A DNA stretch of 64,000 bases from Trametes villosa (GCA_002964805.2 PUDQ02000143.1:630001-694000); one strand, 5' to 3'. Counted from the first letter of the stretch, positions 34,457 to 45,635 are shown. A program made the numbers and translations. Notes: a model not told the origin generated them from the letters alone.

Positions 34457-36587
34457 ATGGTTGCAGCCGGCCTGCTCGTTCTCTCTCTTTTCTCTCTCAC
34501 CCTCGGCAAGCCGCTCACTCTTTCCCCTGAGCGCCTCGTCGTGCGGTCCCAGGTGGACGTCCCTACCGGTTTTACCTACCAGCGCAAGGCGCACTCGGAG
34601 AAGACCCTCAGCCTGCGCATCGCTCTGACCCAGAACAACGCGACTGGCCTCGAGTCCGCGCTGTACGATGTTAGCGACCCCAAGAGCGAGAACTACGGCC
34701 ACCATCTGACCAAGTCGGATGTACGTATCACTACTCTCCCCTTCAGCTTTGCGCATTGACAGATTTTGCGATGAAAGGTTGAGTCCCTGGTTGCTCCCAC
34801 CGCGGAGACCGTCGACAAGGTCAAGGCGTGGTTGGGCAAGAACAACATCACTGCCCAGACCATCTCCCCCGCTGGCGACTGGCTGAGCATCAACGTGCCC
34901 GTCAGCCAGGCGAACGCCCTCTTGAACGCGGAGTTCAGCGAGTACACGTGGGACAAGACGAACAAGACCGTCATTCGCACGACTGCCTACTCCATCCCGG
35001 AGACGCTCCAGGAGCACCTACAGTTCATCTACCCGGCGACGCAGTGAGTACCAGTCCGTGTGTGTAAGTTTGCCCCATTGACGAGAGACCAGGTTCATCC
35101 CTCCCGTCGAGCGTAACACGCCCGTCTTCGAGATTGTCGACCTCCCCCGCAAGGCCAAGAGGACCCGCTCCAAGCGCGCTGCCGTCCCCGCCAAGTGCGC
35201 AAAGCAGATCACCCCTGACTGCCTGCAGGCGCTGTACAACATCCCCACTGCGCCCGCGTCCGCCAAGGCCAACAGCCTCGGCGTCAGCGGCTTCATCAAC
35301 GAGATCGCCAACAAGGATGATTTGGCTGTGAGTGATACCATGCACATATGACGACCGCTGGTGCTGAGATGAATCACAGGATTTCTTGGCTGCCACTCGC
35401 CCTGATGCGCCCGATGGCACCTTCACTGCCGTGTCCGTTGACGGTGGTATTACGGACGGCGCTGGTACCGTTGAGGCTGTAAGTTTCATTCTACCATAGT
35501 CGTCGCTAGCATGGATCTCACTTGTATTGCAGACTCTCGACATCCAGTACACTGTCGGTCTCGCCACGAACGTGCCCACCACCTTCGTGTCCGTCGGCAA
35601 CAACAACAAGGACGGCGATCTCGGTGGCTTCCTCGACATCATCAACGCTCTGCTCGCTGAGGACCAGCCCCCTCTCGTCCTCACCACCAGCTTCGGCTTC
35701 AACGAGCTCGCGTTCGCCAGCCAGCCCGACCTCGCCGTGAACCTCTGCCGTGCGTACGGCCAGCTCGGCGCCCGTGGCACCTCCATCCTCTTCGCCTCCG
35801 GCGACGGTGGTGTCTCCGGCCCCCAGTCGAGTGACGCGTGCAACGGCCAGGCGTTCCAACCCACCTTCCCCTCCGGCTGCCCCTTCCTCACCTCCGTCGG
35901 CAGCACGCAGGGCATCGCACCCGAGGTCGCTGCGGACTTCTCGTCCGGTGGCTTCTCGAACATCTTCGCGCGCCCGGCGTACCAGGACGACGCGGTCGCG
36001 GCCTACCTGAAGCAGCTCGGCAACACCAACGCGGGCCTCTTCCAGACCAAGGGCCGCGCGTTCCCCGATGTCTCCACCCAGGGTGTGCAGTTCGTCGTCG
36101 AGATCGCGGGCAAGGCGCAGGGCGTGTCCGGCACGAGCGCGTCGAGCCCAACGTTCGCGTCCGTCATCGCGCTCCTCAACGACGAGCTCCTCAACGCCGG
36201 CAAGAGCCCCCTCGGTTTCCTCAACCCGCTCATCTACGCGAGCGGCTCCGCGGCGGCGTTCAACGACATCACCGCGGGCAGCAACCCCGGCTGCGGCACC
36301 GACGGCTTCCCTGCGCTTGAGGGCTGGGACCCCGTACGTATTTCTCGGCTACGTGTTGCGAACATCGTTGCTTACTCTTGGCCGCGCTATAGGTCACCGG
36401 CTTCGGCACGCCCGACTTCAACAAGCTCCTCACGCTGGTCACCGGCAGCGCGGCGGCTGGGAGCGGCGCGGCCGCGGGCAACGCGACCGCGAGTGCGACC
36501 TCCAGCGCGGCGGCGCAGCGCACTGCTGCTGCTGCCACCGGCGGCCGCAAGCACCGTCACCAGAACCAGGCCAACGTCCGCAACTGA
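34457..36587 (+). CDS. Sedolisin 3, S53 peptidase lacking two introns, 619 aa
   Basis: Six exons join in frame: 34457-34720, 34778-35043, 35093-35327, 35380-35478, 35533-36333 and 36393-36587. The 801-base fifth exon replaces three exons of its neighbours. Introns 5 and 6 of sedolisins 1, 2 and 4 are absent without damage to the frame. A signal peptide (AAGLLVLSLFSLTLG) and pro-domain precede the catalytic domain. Glu287 and Asp291 lie in EATLDIQYTVG, the oxyanion Asp in FASGDGGV, and the nucleophile is about Ser491 in GTSASSPTFA. The tail after VTGFGTPDF is about 55 residues, Ala/Ser/Thr-rich with a basic end (GGRKHRHQNQ). It is probably a secreted acid protease like its neighbours. Confidence 0.92.
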
Positions 36588-37237
36588 GTACGCGCGCCCG
36601 AGAGCGAGAAGCTCCCCGTTGTTCGCTCCTTCTTTTGGAAGTTTTTCTACTCTTTCTCGGATGGTCAGTTGTATTGGGAGACAAAGTGAATAAATAGTGA
36701 GAGCGAGGGCCACCACGCTTTCCTTGGGACCAAATATCCTGTGTGAACCGACTGCGCGCTATGAGATGCGTTTGTGTACACGGCGAAGGGTTTGCTCGTC
36801 ACTCGGTGCCCCGTAACATGCGGTATGAGGTAAATATGGCGGTCCTGAGCTCTATGTATCGCGCTCGAAGTTGACATTGAAGCTCTGGTCCTGTCAGTAC
36901 TGATCAGCCCCAAGAGTATTCTCGTTCGTAGCAGGGATGCATGCAGGTTTCGACGCCCAAAGTACAGCACCGGCGCCGTAACAAATCATTACTCGCCGAG
37001 CCAACGGCGCCGCGCGCTGTTTTGCACGCGCCCTCATTACGGGCGGCCTACACAACTTTTACTGCCACGCACGCGTCATACATATCATCGTTCTACTAGT
37101 AAGGTTTACACATTTTTCGGTACTTCAACGAAAGTGGTAGTTGCCAGTGGTCTGCAATGTCATACAACTGAAAGCGATGCGAGGCGCGATGCAACGCATG
37201 GGAGGGCCTCTCTAGAAGAACGTACCAAGAATGCGCT
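36588..37237. other. Intergenic, convergent 3' ends of sedolisins 3 and 4
   Basis: No gene or repeat is visible. Confidence 0.5.
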
Positions 37238-39534
37238 CTACGGACTGACAGCCGGCAACGTGACGATCGTCGTCGAGGTAGAGCTGGAAGAGGCGTCAAA
37301 GTGAATGATCTCGATTCCACCGGGCCCTGGCCTGAGCTCGAGTTCCCGCTTGTGGGACGTCTTCTTCTGGGTGTTCGTCTTGACTGGGGCTGCAGCGACC
37401 CCCTTGGTGACGTTCGCGACTGCACCCGCAGAGCCTGTCACAACCGCGAGCAGCTTCTGGAAGTTAGGAGTACCGAGGCCAGTGACCTGTCGCAAGCACC
37501 ATCCGTCAGCATGGCTCGCGTGTGCAGGTTACGGGCGGAACAACTAGACATACCGGGTCCCACCCAGCGGCAGCGGGGAACCCCGACGTGCCACAGCCTG
37601 GGTTGCTACCGGACGTGATGTCGTTCAGCGCCGCGACACCATGAGAGTACAGCAGCGGGTTCAAGAACCCCAGCGGGCTCTGCCCAGCAGCGAGCCTGCG
37701 GTCGTTGAGGAGCGCAACGACCGACGCGAACGTCGGGCTCGACGCGCTCGTACCGTCGACCGCCTGCTGTTCCCCGGCCACTTCGATCGTAAACTCGACG
37801 CCCTGGGTAGACACGTCGGGGTAGGCGCGACCCGTAGCGTTGAACAGGCTCGGGTCGACCGCGCTGCCGAGGTTCTCGAGGTAGGCGGCGACGGCACTGG
37901 TTTGGTAGGCCGGGCGGGGGAAGATGTTGGAGAAGCCGCCTGCGGAGAACGGCGCGGCTGTCTCGGGGTTGATGCCTTGCGTGCTCCCGACAGCGGTGAC
38001 GCTAGGGCGTAGAACATGAGCATGCCACGCGTCGTTTGGTGCAGTATGAACTTACTAAGGACAGGAAGCCGGGAAGGTGGGGATGAAGGCAGCGCCATCA
38101 CAGGCGGAGTTCGCCTGCGAGCCGGAGACGCCACCGTCGCCAGAGGCAAATATCACGGAAGTGCCGCGTGCGCCTAGTTGTGCATACGCGTTGCAGAGTG
38201 CCCTGAGATGCGTCAGACGGAACCATCAGGGGTCAGAGACTGAAGGCTCACTGAGCTAACTCCGGGGCCTGCTCGGTGAGGGGCGTCTCGTCAAACCCAA
38301 AGCTTGTCGTCAGGACCATGGGTGGCTGCTCCGCCGCAAGTAGCGTGTTGATGATGTCCATAAAGCCGTCGATGCCATCCTCGGTCTCCGGACCAACTGA
38401 TATGAACGTCGTAGGAACGTTTGTGGCCAGGCCGACGGTGTACTGGATGTCGAGGCTCTGTAGAAAGTGCCGGTGTGAGCGACCCGTTAGAAATGCGTGA
38501 AAACAATTGAAGGTACGCACTGCTTCAGGGGTACCCTGTCCGTCGTCGGAGCCACCGTCCACGGCCTGCACGGTAAACGTCCCGTTGGGGAAGTCAGGCC
38601 GCTGATCTGCCAGGAAGGTCTGGTGGAGTATGAGAACTACAGGATGCCCTCCACATTCCAGCCGTGATGCGCACCTTCAGGTCGTCGAGGTTTGCAACCT
38701 CGCTGTCAAAGCCGCTGACGCCGAGACTGTTTCCCTGAGAGGTGGCCGGAGTAGAAGGAATATTGTAGAGCGCTTGGAGGCAGGCGGGAGTGATAGCTTG
38801 CGCACACGTTGCGGGTACGTCAGCCCTCCTGAAGCCAGTACGTGCCGCCGACGCAGGTATCCGACCCAATGCTCGCACAGCAGCCTTGCGTGTTGGCGGC
38901 GGGATGAACCTAACAATAACCCTCAGCGCCATGTCAGAGCAGGCTTCGTTCAAACGACTCACTGTGTCGTAGGATAGATGAAGGAGAGATGTTGAGCTAC
39001 GTTGGGCGGAAGCGTGTACGACAGCGTCCTCCACATGGTCGTATGCGTTGACTCGTGAACATATGCAGTATAGTTGGCGGTGAGGAGCTCGTTCGCTTTG
39101 TCGAGCGGAATCTGTATCTGGAGCATGTCTCCCGCCGGCGACCTAGCTGTGGAAGTGATGTTGCTGTCCTTCAACCAATCCGTTACGGCCTGCACGCTCT
39201 CCGGCGTAGGCGCGACCAGCTGTTCGACCTGCAGGACGATTCTTGTGAGAGTGGGATTGGCAGGTAATCGAATGGTGACAAGTACCGTTTCTTTCGAGAG
39301 GAATTTTCCATAAGTGGTGCTTGTAGGGTCGCTGACGTCCAATAGGGACGAGTGTAGTTGACCAATGTTCTGTGGGGCGAGCGCAAGCGTGAACCTGATC
39401 TGGCTAGCGTGAAGTATTGGAAACCGTGTACTATGGAACCCGGATGGCGCATGCACCTGGAGCTTAGGCTGAGTAAAGGGCCTGCCCAAAGCCAAGGGGA
39501 GAAGAGACAGGATAGATAGAGCAACCACCACCAT
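37238..39534 (-). CDS. Sedolisin 4 (inverted), S53 peptidase, 632 aa
   Basis: Eight minus-strand exons join in frame: 39534-39286, 39228-38963, 38909-38675, 38619-38521, 38457-38252, 38202-38056, 38001-37554 and 37486-37238. The order and phases match sedolisins 1 and 2. It has a signal peptide (MVVVALSILSLLPLALG), a pro-domain, then the catalytic domain. Glu282 and Asp286 lie in EASLDIQYTVG, the oxyanion Asp in FASGDGGV, and the nucleophile is about Ser486 in GTSASSPTFA. The tail after VTGLGTPNF is about 70 residues: a basic patch (KKTSHKRELELR) and then a Ser/Thr-rich end. The tail is unrelated to those of copies 2 and 3. I chose the ATG at 39534, which begins the signal peptide; an upstream in-frame extension does not look like coding sequence. 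Confidence 0.92.
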
Positions 39535-40829
39535 GCTGGAGGAGTACAGCGAGTAGAGGTGTAGTAAGGGTAAGGGGACTGACCTCACAGAGGCTAACTT
39601 GTGAGGAAAGCACGATTGGCCCGGCTCTAAATACTCGTGAACATGAGCCTTCTTGGCGACGAGTGTCACTTGGTGTGCGACTGTGGCCTACTACGCATAT
39701 CCGGAGGAGCCACAGGAAACACGGAGCTTGGTTACAAACCAGTTACTTGACAGGGGGATGGAGGGTGTGACACGCTAGCTGACAGTTCGTCAGACGCATG
39801 CCTGCGGTAATAGCCTGACAGACGCGCGGAGACGAGCCCGAGCAGGGGCCGAGAGTGTAGTGGTACTCCGTATGCCCCTCTGGGTATTACCGCATCCAAG
39901 AATGCCGATACCGAGGGTCGCAACGCTCATCTAACCACAGCTGAGGGAGGACACATGTTGACTGTTCATCTAGAGTGCGACTTGACCGCCTGCGCAAGAA
40001 GAGATGTAGAGGATAAACCTGGCGTAGGGAATGTTCTGCCCGCCCGTCCGGGCCACGCAGCAGAGTTGGCTCTCGGACGCCTATACGTCTAGGCAATACA
40101 CGACTGCGGATAGGAAAGTAAGTGCATGTCTCGGGCGGACGAGCGGGAGTACGATCTCGGATCTCCTACCACATGGGAAAAACCCGGTGTCGTTGCCGTA
40201 GGATCGCATTGTTGGCGCTTCGCGATTCATGCTTGAGACGGCTTGAGACGATGAGCATTGCATCGTGATAGGACGAGGGCCATCCAGGGACCAGCGTACG
40301 CCAACAACTATCATGATAGTTGTAGCAGACAACTGAGACGGCGCTAACCACCTGGTGGTTCGGGGTGAACAGCAACTGCGACGCGGCGGTGCTAGTTCGC
40401 GACATGGGGTATCCAAACTCTCACCGCATTTTCGAATGCACTCTACCTTTGAAGAGTTAGTTACCCGATGACAGCGAGTACTACGTTACATCGAGTTCAT
40501 AGGAGAGTGAACGGATGATGGTGGTCAAGAAGGAAGATGAGGAGGAAAACACCACGTGGCAACCGAGCACAGATGCACCAACAACTTCAAGCGCGCATTT
40601 GTAGGCGTTTGCTTTTCTTCTAGACTTGACGAATATCAATATTGCGCCTCGTTACGCTTTAGGTAGGCGCAGGCGACTCATGCTCACAATCCACCTCTGG
40701 ATACAGAATTCTCATCCACTTCGGTATCGTTTACAAAATCTATCGACATCACAGCCCGCGTTTCACCGCAGTAGCCGTGATTAGAATCTCCAACGTCAGA
40801 GGTGCTCGCGCGAACGTCAGCCCACGACT
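39535..40829. other. Intergenic
   Basis: 1.3 kb without a convincing gene. It holds the promoter of sedolisin 4 on the left (minus-strand TATTTAGA at 39626-39633) and a perfect 20-base palindrome at 40304-40323. Confidence 0.5.
40304..40323. repeat. Perfect 20-base palindrome
   Basis: ACAACTATCA followed directly by its reverse complement TGATAGTTGT. It lies in a gene-free stretch, so its role is unknown. Confidence 0.8.
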
Positions 40830-41078
40830 TCAGGTGCGGACGAGGTTGTTGAGGTCGTGGAAGGTGATGGTGGAGTTCACCGGGACGTAGAGCCCCGCGC
40901 GGTCGGTGTCGTTGTCGTTCTTGAACGCGACGAGCTCCCAGCCGTCGCGCGCCCACGACTCGCGCTGGCCGGCGGGCACGATGAACCAGTCGTCGCTGGC
41001 GGAGGGGCGCGAGTACTTGGACACGAAGACGTGGCACGGCTCGGAGGACGCGTTGACGATGATGATGGAGCCGGTCAT
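40830..41078 (-). CDS. Small GSI/SWxRDGWE-family protein A, 82 aa
   Basis: One coding exon, probably preceded by a 5' UTR intron, since the bases just before the ATG read AAGTAG. The product is one compact domain: GSIIIVN, PCHVFVSKYS, SDDW, PAGQRESWARDGWELVAFK, DRAGLYVPVNSTITF. The pattern of short beta-strand-like segments suggests a small beta-sandwich. There is no signal peptide and only one Cys. I do not recognise the family. It shares domain, promoter and leader with genes C and D and the domain with gene B in this window. Function unknown; carbohydrate or lipid binding is only a guess. Confidence 0.8.
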   Translation of the reverse strand: MTGSIIIVNASSEPCHVFVSKYSRPSASDDWFIVPAGQRESWARDGWELVAFKNDNDTDRAGLYVPVNSTITFHDLNNLVRT

Positions 41079-41302
41079 CTACTTGGGAGACGACGCAATG
41101 TGAGCGGACCAGAGCCATGGATACGATCGGCTGCTCAACGTACGGCTTATATGGGGCTCTGGTAGGGAGGGGTTTGGGAGAAGTGGTTTGCGTATTCGGT
41201 GTTCTGTGAGTGTCATTAGTGAAGTGTTGAAGGGCGAAGTACTGAATGCGTACTGAGTGTGCAGATGCCGAGGCCTGGGGGAAGAGTAGTGCTCTTAGCA
41301 CG

Positions 41303-41309
41303 TTTTATA
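41303..41309 (-). promoter_or_regulatory. TATA box of small-protein gene A
   Basis: TATAAAA on the minus strand, 225 bases before the ATG. The distance leaves room for a transcribed leader with an intron. The leader shares a block (GGCCTC.GCATCTGCA.ACTC) with gene C. Confidence 0.6.
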
Positions 41310-42293
41310 CACCATACGGGCGTCCCGTCGTCGGGAGGACGCAGGCCATCCTTCACGTAGGTGGCCAATGCCGGACAGTACACGGTTCAGTAGCGCCCGA
41401 GCCCTAAGTCAGAGCTGTGCCTCCATACCGAAATAGCTCCAGAGTCGTACGCAATACTAGAATCCTCTAGGGTCAACAAGGACCCGCTCGTGAGCTAGGT
41501 TCGACGGCCATACTCATGAAAGATTCCGATGACGCCGTGTCCGATGCGTCTTCGCGCGTTCGTAGTATTATTAGGGCTATTCCTAGCCTGAAAAACCGCA
41601 TCCTAGGTACAGACCTTGAAGCAGGCGTGAGTCAGCGCGCACGGGTGGAGGTAGCAGTGTGGTCAGTTCTCACCTTCAAGCTCTCGGTGTTCGTGCAGCT
41701 AGACGCCAACAGGAGAGTTCTCACCGGAAGAAGGTGCTGGGATACCGACCGGCGGGTTCTCGACGGCCCTACGCGCGGACCCTATAGTCACTGCAGTTCC
41801 GGTTTAAAAGGAGTGTTGTGGCGGGCGAGTAGTCAAGTTCGTACTGGTCGCCAAGGCATGCTAGACGATACCATGGCCCTATCGCAGGGAACGTGTCGGG
41901 ATCGTAAGTCGCCGCAGTACGACGGTCGTGTACTCGGTACTCAAACTTTATCCCGGGCCGTTGTGATTGAGAACGATAGGGCATGTGGGCCACGAGTAGC
42001 GCCTAGTAAGAGATCTTGGAGCTTAAGCTTGAGTCTGAAGAAAGGTGTGAAGCAGCGCCAGACCCCCACACTGTATCGATCAACGCCCACACGCTGAGTA
42101 GGTCTGGAGCACTCACCATGCAATTCGCACTCTACCACTCACCACCGCGCATATCCCAAAGTCACGGCTTGACCCGAGAACCTTCCACTACTTCAACATA
42201 CCCACCCGTACTATACCTCAAAGCTGTAAGTTGCGGTTTCCAACGGCAGCTTTCAAGCTGCATGCCGCTCATTGGAACATCGGACTTGATCAG
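41310..42293. other. Intergenic between small-protein genes A and B
   Basis: Open frames here look random. No domain, RNA gene or repeat is seen. Gene B lacks the clear TATA box seen at A, C and D. Confidence 0.45.
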
Positions 42294-42791
42294 ATGGCCA
42301 GTGGCAGCATCGTTGTCGTGAACGACTCCGCCGAGCCGTGCCACGTCTTCGTCTCGAAGCACTCGCGCGACGGTACCAGCGATGCGTGGTACACCCTGCA
42401 GCCCGGCGCGCGCGACTCGTGGGCGCGCGACGGCTGGGAAGTCGTTGCATTCAAGGACGCCAACGACACCGACCGCGCCGGGGTGTACGTCCCGGTGGAC
42501 TCCACCGTCACCTTCCGCTCCCTCCGCGACATCACCCACCAGAAGACCGGCAGCATCGTCGTTGTCAACGCCAGCGCGCAGCCGTGCCGCGTCTTCGTCT
42601 CCAAGCACTCGGGCAACTCCGGCAGCGACGCGTGGTTCACCGTGCAACCCGGCGAGCGCGATTCGTGGCGGCGCGATGGATGGGAGCTCGTTGCGTTTAA
42701 GAACGCCGACGACAGCGACCGCGCGGGGCTCTACGTCCCGGTGAACTCCACCATCACCTTCCGCGGCCTTGACGCGATCACTCGCGCCTGA
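42294..42791 (+). CDS. Two-domain GSI/SWxRDGWE-family protein B, 165 aa
   Basis: One coding exon holding two head-to-tail copies of the domain found once in genes A, C and D. Domain 1 (about residues 3-82) runs from GSIVVVNDSAEPCHVFVSK to DRAGVYVPVDSTVTF. Domain 2 (about 85-163) runs from GSIVVVNASAQPCRVFVSK to DRAGLYVPVNSTITF. Both keep PC.VFVSK, SDAW, SW.RDGWE.VAFK and DRAG.YVPV. The linker is only a few residues, as expected from an in-frame tandem duplication. The ATG follows GATCAG, again fitting an intron end just before the start codon. No signal peptide. Function unknown. Confidence 0.8.
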   Translation: MASGSIVVVNDSAEPCHVFVSKHSRDGTSDAWYTLQPGARDSWARDGWEVVAFKDANDTDRAGVYVPVDSTVTFRSLRDITHQKTGSIVVVNASAQPCRVFVSKHSGNSGSDAWFTVQPGERDSWRRDGWELVAFKNADDSDRAGLYVPVNSTITFRGLDAITRA

Positions 42792-42829
42792 CGCTTCGGG
42801 CCGACGACTCGGATCGCGGACGTCGTCCG

Positions 42830-43290
42830 CCGAGGCGCGGGCATTGGTGGCTCTACTCGTGGCTGCTGTGATGACATGACGGTGCGCGTGGTGATGTACA
42901 TGTCTGTAGGTTTTGCGAACGACATCGAGGTGCCTGGGATTGCTGTGTCCGAAAGATAAACGGTGCGTTTGCGTCGCCCACAATGATTCGGGGCGTTTAC
43001 GATTTTGTGGGATCAAGCACAGCTACGAAGACGTGTTAGTATGTACCGGTGAAACCGGCGAGCGAACTCACATCGTTGGAACGAAATATGGATATGGACT
43101 CTCGCGTATATGTGCTACCTGGGAGGAAGCTATGGCGCACCTTGACTTCGGCTGAGAGATAGCATCGTCGAAGTATCTGTGGGGTCCGAGTCTGGACGCT
43201 TCAATCTCCATAAATATGACATTGAGCTCGAACTACTCACTTTATCGCAGATGGACAGAGCCGTGGCTGCGTGAAGAGCTGTTTTCGACC
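42830..43290. repeat. Segmental duplicate, copy 1 (partner 56500-56970)
   Basis: The 3' flank of gene B resembles the 3' flank of gene C. Shared blocks include TGAAACC(G/A)GC, GCGAACTCACAT-like sequence, a CTCGCGTATA word, GGAGGAAGC(C/T)A, and CTCACTTTATC.CA followed by TGGACAGAG. The last block in the partner copy is the 3' end of an F-box/LRR gene. A fossil of that gene's end therefore lies at about 43238-43290 without the rest of the gene. Confidence 0.65.
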
Positions 43291-43840
43291 AAAGAGAACG
43301 AGTTGAGTGGCGCGCCGCCGTTGCGCGCTGGGTTTGCGAACTGGCTCGGATGCTACCCTTTTAGCAGGCTAGAGACGGGCCGCCCTTGAACCGTCCGGAG
43401 GAGACCGCGCTCATGGTCCCTCCGCCCATGAGGTAGCTCTCGCGTGTGTTCTTCCTGTTCGTGTCTGTGTGGCACCAACGTGGGTCTGCGTGGGCCGTCC
43501 GGGGTCTACCGGCTAAAATGCCTTGGAGAGCGACATACCGAGCGGACGATACCTGGACTCGAGACGGGCCGCATGCGAGCATTCACCAACGAAGATCGCA
43601 GGAACGGAGGAGAAGACATTCAGGACGACCGTGATATGTTCAAGCGAGCGGCCTACCGGAGTCGCAAGCTCGTCCTCACCGGATGACAACGCTCAGGCTT
43701 GTTCAGAGGTTTACGGCAAATTTGTCGTTATAAACGTACACTGTGCATTGGTTGATTCGTCTTAAAGACGCGGTTCTAGTCCGTCGGGGATATACTTCCT
43801 CTTAACCTGAGCAGATCACTGGCACGGTGACGTGTGAGGA
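43291..43840. other. Intergenic
   Basis: Nothing recognisable apart from a short repeated word (GAGACGGGCCGC) near 43374 and 43561. Confidence 0.45.
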
Positions 43841-44680
43841 TCAGGACGACTGCAACTGGAACTTCCTCAAGTTCTGGATCTGGAGGCCCTCGAGGCGCAT
43901 GCCCAGCCACTCGGACATGGCCGTCGCCCCCAGCGTCTTTTCGTAGAAGTCGATCGAGGGCTGGTTCCACTGCGCATGTGTCTCGGTCAGTACGTGCAAA
44001 TGGGACCGATAGTGCGAGTGTCGGACCTTCAAGACCTGCCAGTCAATCCGGGCGCAGTCCTAAAGCCATCGTCAGTTTCCGTCCGCGTGATGTGGAGGAT
44101 GTCTGGGTACCTTCTCCTCGGCGACTTTGCCCAGCTCTGCGAATAGGACCTTCCCGACGCCTTTCCCGCGGTATGCGGGGTCGACGAAGAGGTCCTCGAG
44201 CTAGTGGGCTCGGTAAACATCCGAAAACAGCAGCGCAAAGGTAGCTTCCTTACATATATCCCTGGCTTACCGGTCCAGGTGGAGAAGTTGAAGAAGTACA
44301 TCGCGAGGCCTATAGCCTGGCCGGGCGCATCTGGGGACCCGGCGATGGCGAGGAGCGTGTGGGCATACGGCCGCTCGAACAAGTTCTTGCGGTACTGAAC
44401 TGGATTCTCAGTCGACAGGCGTCAGAAAATCAGGTCATCCACAGACGAGTTCTGGGGTAGCTTTGACGGAGTCCTCTGCTTTCTCGTATATCGCCTGGCA
44501 TCGAGTCATATTAACGGGCTTCGTTCATGCGATGACCATCACATACGAGATCAACGACGAGCTTCAATATCGCGTCCTGGGCGGAGAATCAGACAGATGC
44601 AAACCGGCACACCCGTCTATTTTTCGTACCACATCCTCGACGGTCGCGGGGCGGACAAAGTACGGGGACTGGGAGGCCAT
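43841..44680 (-). CDS. GNAT-family N-acetyltransferase (diamine acetyltransferase-like), 173 aa
   Basis: Seven minus-strand exons join in frame: 44680-44630, 44577-44548, 44494-44447, 44394-44254, 44200-44111, 44059-44027 and 43969-43841. The fold order is typical. The N-terminal strand is SPYFVRPATVEDV, a short helix follows (DAILKLVVDL), and AMYFFNFSTWTGKPGIYLEDLFV is the central strand pair. The acetyl-CoA-binding loop is R101-G-K-G-V-G106. The C-terminal part is WNQPSIDFYEKTLGA with MSEWLGMRLEG. The closest described relatives are the SSAT/SAT2 type that acetylate polyamines or thia-lysine. The true substrate cannot be told from sequence. It is divergently paired with NAC-beta, the start codons being 191 bases apart. 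Confidence 0.9.
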
Positions 44681-44871
44681 GGCGTGCGTTCCTGGGACGG
44701 TAGTGCAAGAACGCTAGACGCCGGCGCCGCGTGGCGTTTTGGGGGGCGTTGTGTGCGCGTGTTATGGGCTGAACCTTAATCTTTTCACCGTCGACGCCCA
44801 GGACACGCCCGTCGCCGTCGCCCGCCGTCCACGAAACATCGCGCTCGCCCCGATCCACGACAATCAGCACC
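44681..44871. promoter_or_regulatory. Shared divergent promoter, GNAT / NAC-beta
   Basis: 191 bases separate the two start codons, so both core promoters and leaders must lie here. No TATA box is evident, which is usual for housekeeping genes. Confidence 0.6.
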
Positions 44872-45635
44872 ATGGACCCCGCAAAACTCGCCAAGCTGCA
44901 GGCGCAGGCCGCGTCCAACAGGATCGGTGCGTCCCCCGCCTCCGCCCCGCGCCGCCCCCCACTCACGCACGCGCACACGCGTACTGCTCCGCAGGCGGCA
45001 AGGGGACCGTGCGCCGCAAGATCGTCCGGAAGACGAAGCCGTCGACCGCCCAGGACGACAAAAAGCTCCAGGGCGCGTTGAAGAAGCTCAACGTCCAGCC
45101 CATCCCTGGTGTCGAGGAGGTCAACATGTTCCGCGAGGACGGCAACGTCCTCCACTTCAGCGCGCCTAAAGGTGCGCATCGCGTTCATATCGCCCGCCCC
45201 GCTTCCCTGGCCCGCGCGTGTAGCATCTGCCAGAATATGCCTATGTCAAGTTACCCGCGCGGGACCTTCTCGTTCACGCTCTGGCTTACGTGTGCGGCAC
45301 CTGAACTAATCCTGTATCCGACTCCTGCAGTGCACGCGGCTGTTACCGCCAACACCTTCGCCGTCTACGGCGCCGGCCACGTGAAGGAGCTCACCGAGCT
45401 CGTCCCCGGCATCCTCAACCAGCTCGGGCCCGACTCGCTCGCGTCCCTCCGCAAGCTCGCCGAGTCCTACCAGGCGATCCAGCAGAGCCAGCAGCGGCCA
45501 CAAGCCGCGGCGGCGGACGACGACGACGACGACGTGCCCGACCTCGTCGAGAACTTCGAGCAGGTCGCGGTCGAGGACAAGGAGAAGGCGGACGGGGAGG
45601 AGAAGAAGGATGACGCCCTCGAGGAGCTCAACTAG
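44872..45635 (+). CDS. EGD1: Nascent polypeptide-associated complex subunit beta, 178 aa
   Basis: Three exons join in frame: 44872-44926, 44995-45171 and 45331-45635. NAC-beta dimerises with NAC-alpha and binds ribosomes near the exit tunnel to guard emerging chains. The ribosome-contact motif is R25-R-K-I-V-R-K31. The NAC domain follows: [56 protein letters not shown]. The C-terminal tail is acidic ([20 protein letters not shown], then Glu/Lys-rich), as in other fungi. The length is normal for the family. Confidence 0.96.

Noticed and set aside
39535..39669. In-frame extension upstream of sedolisin 4
   Set aside because: It overlaps the likely core promoter (TATTTAGA at 39626-39633), and the downstream ATG begins a proper signal peptide like those of the other three copies.
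42162..43016. 284-codon minus-strand frame covering small-protein gene B
   Set aside because: Its apparent internal repeats simply reflect the two domains coded on the opposite strand.
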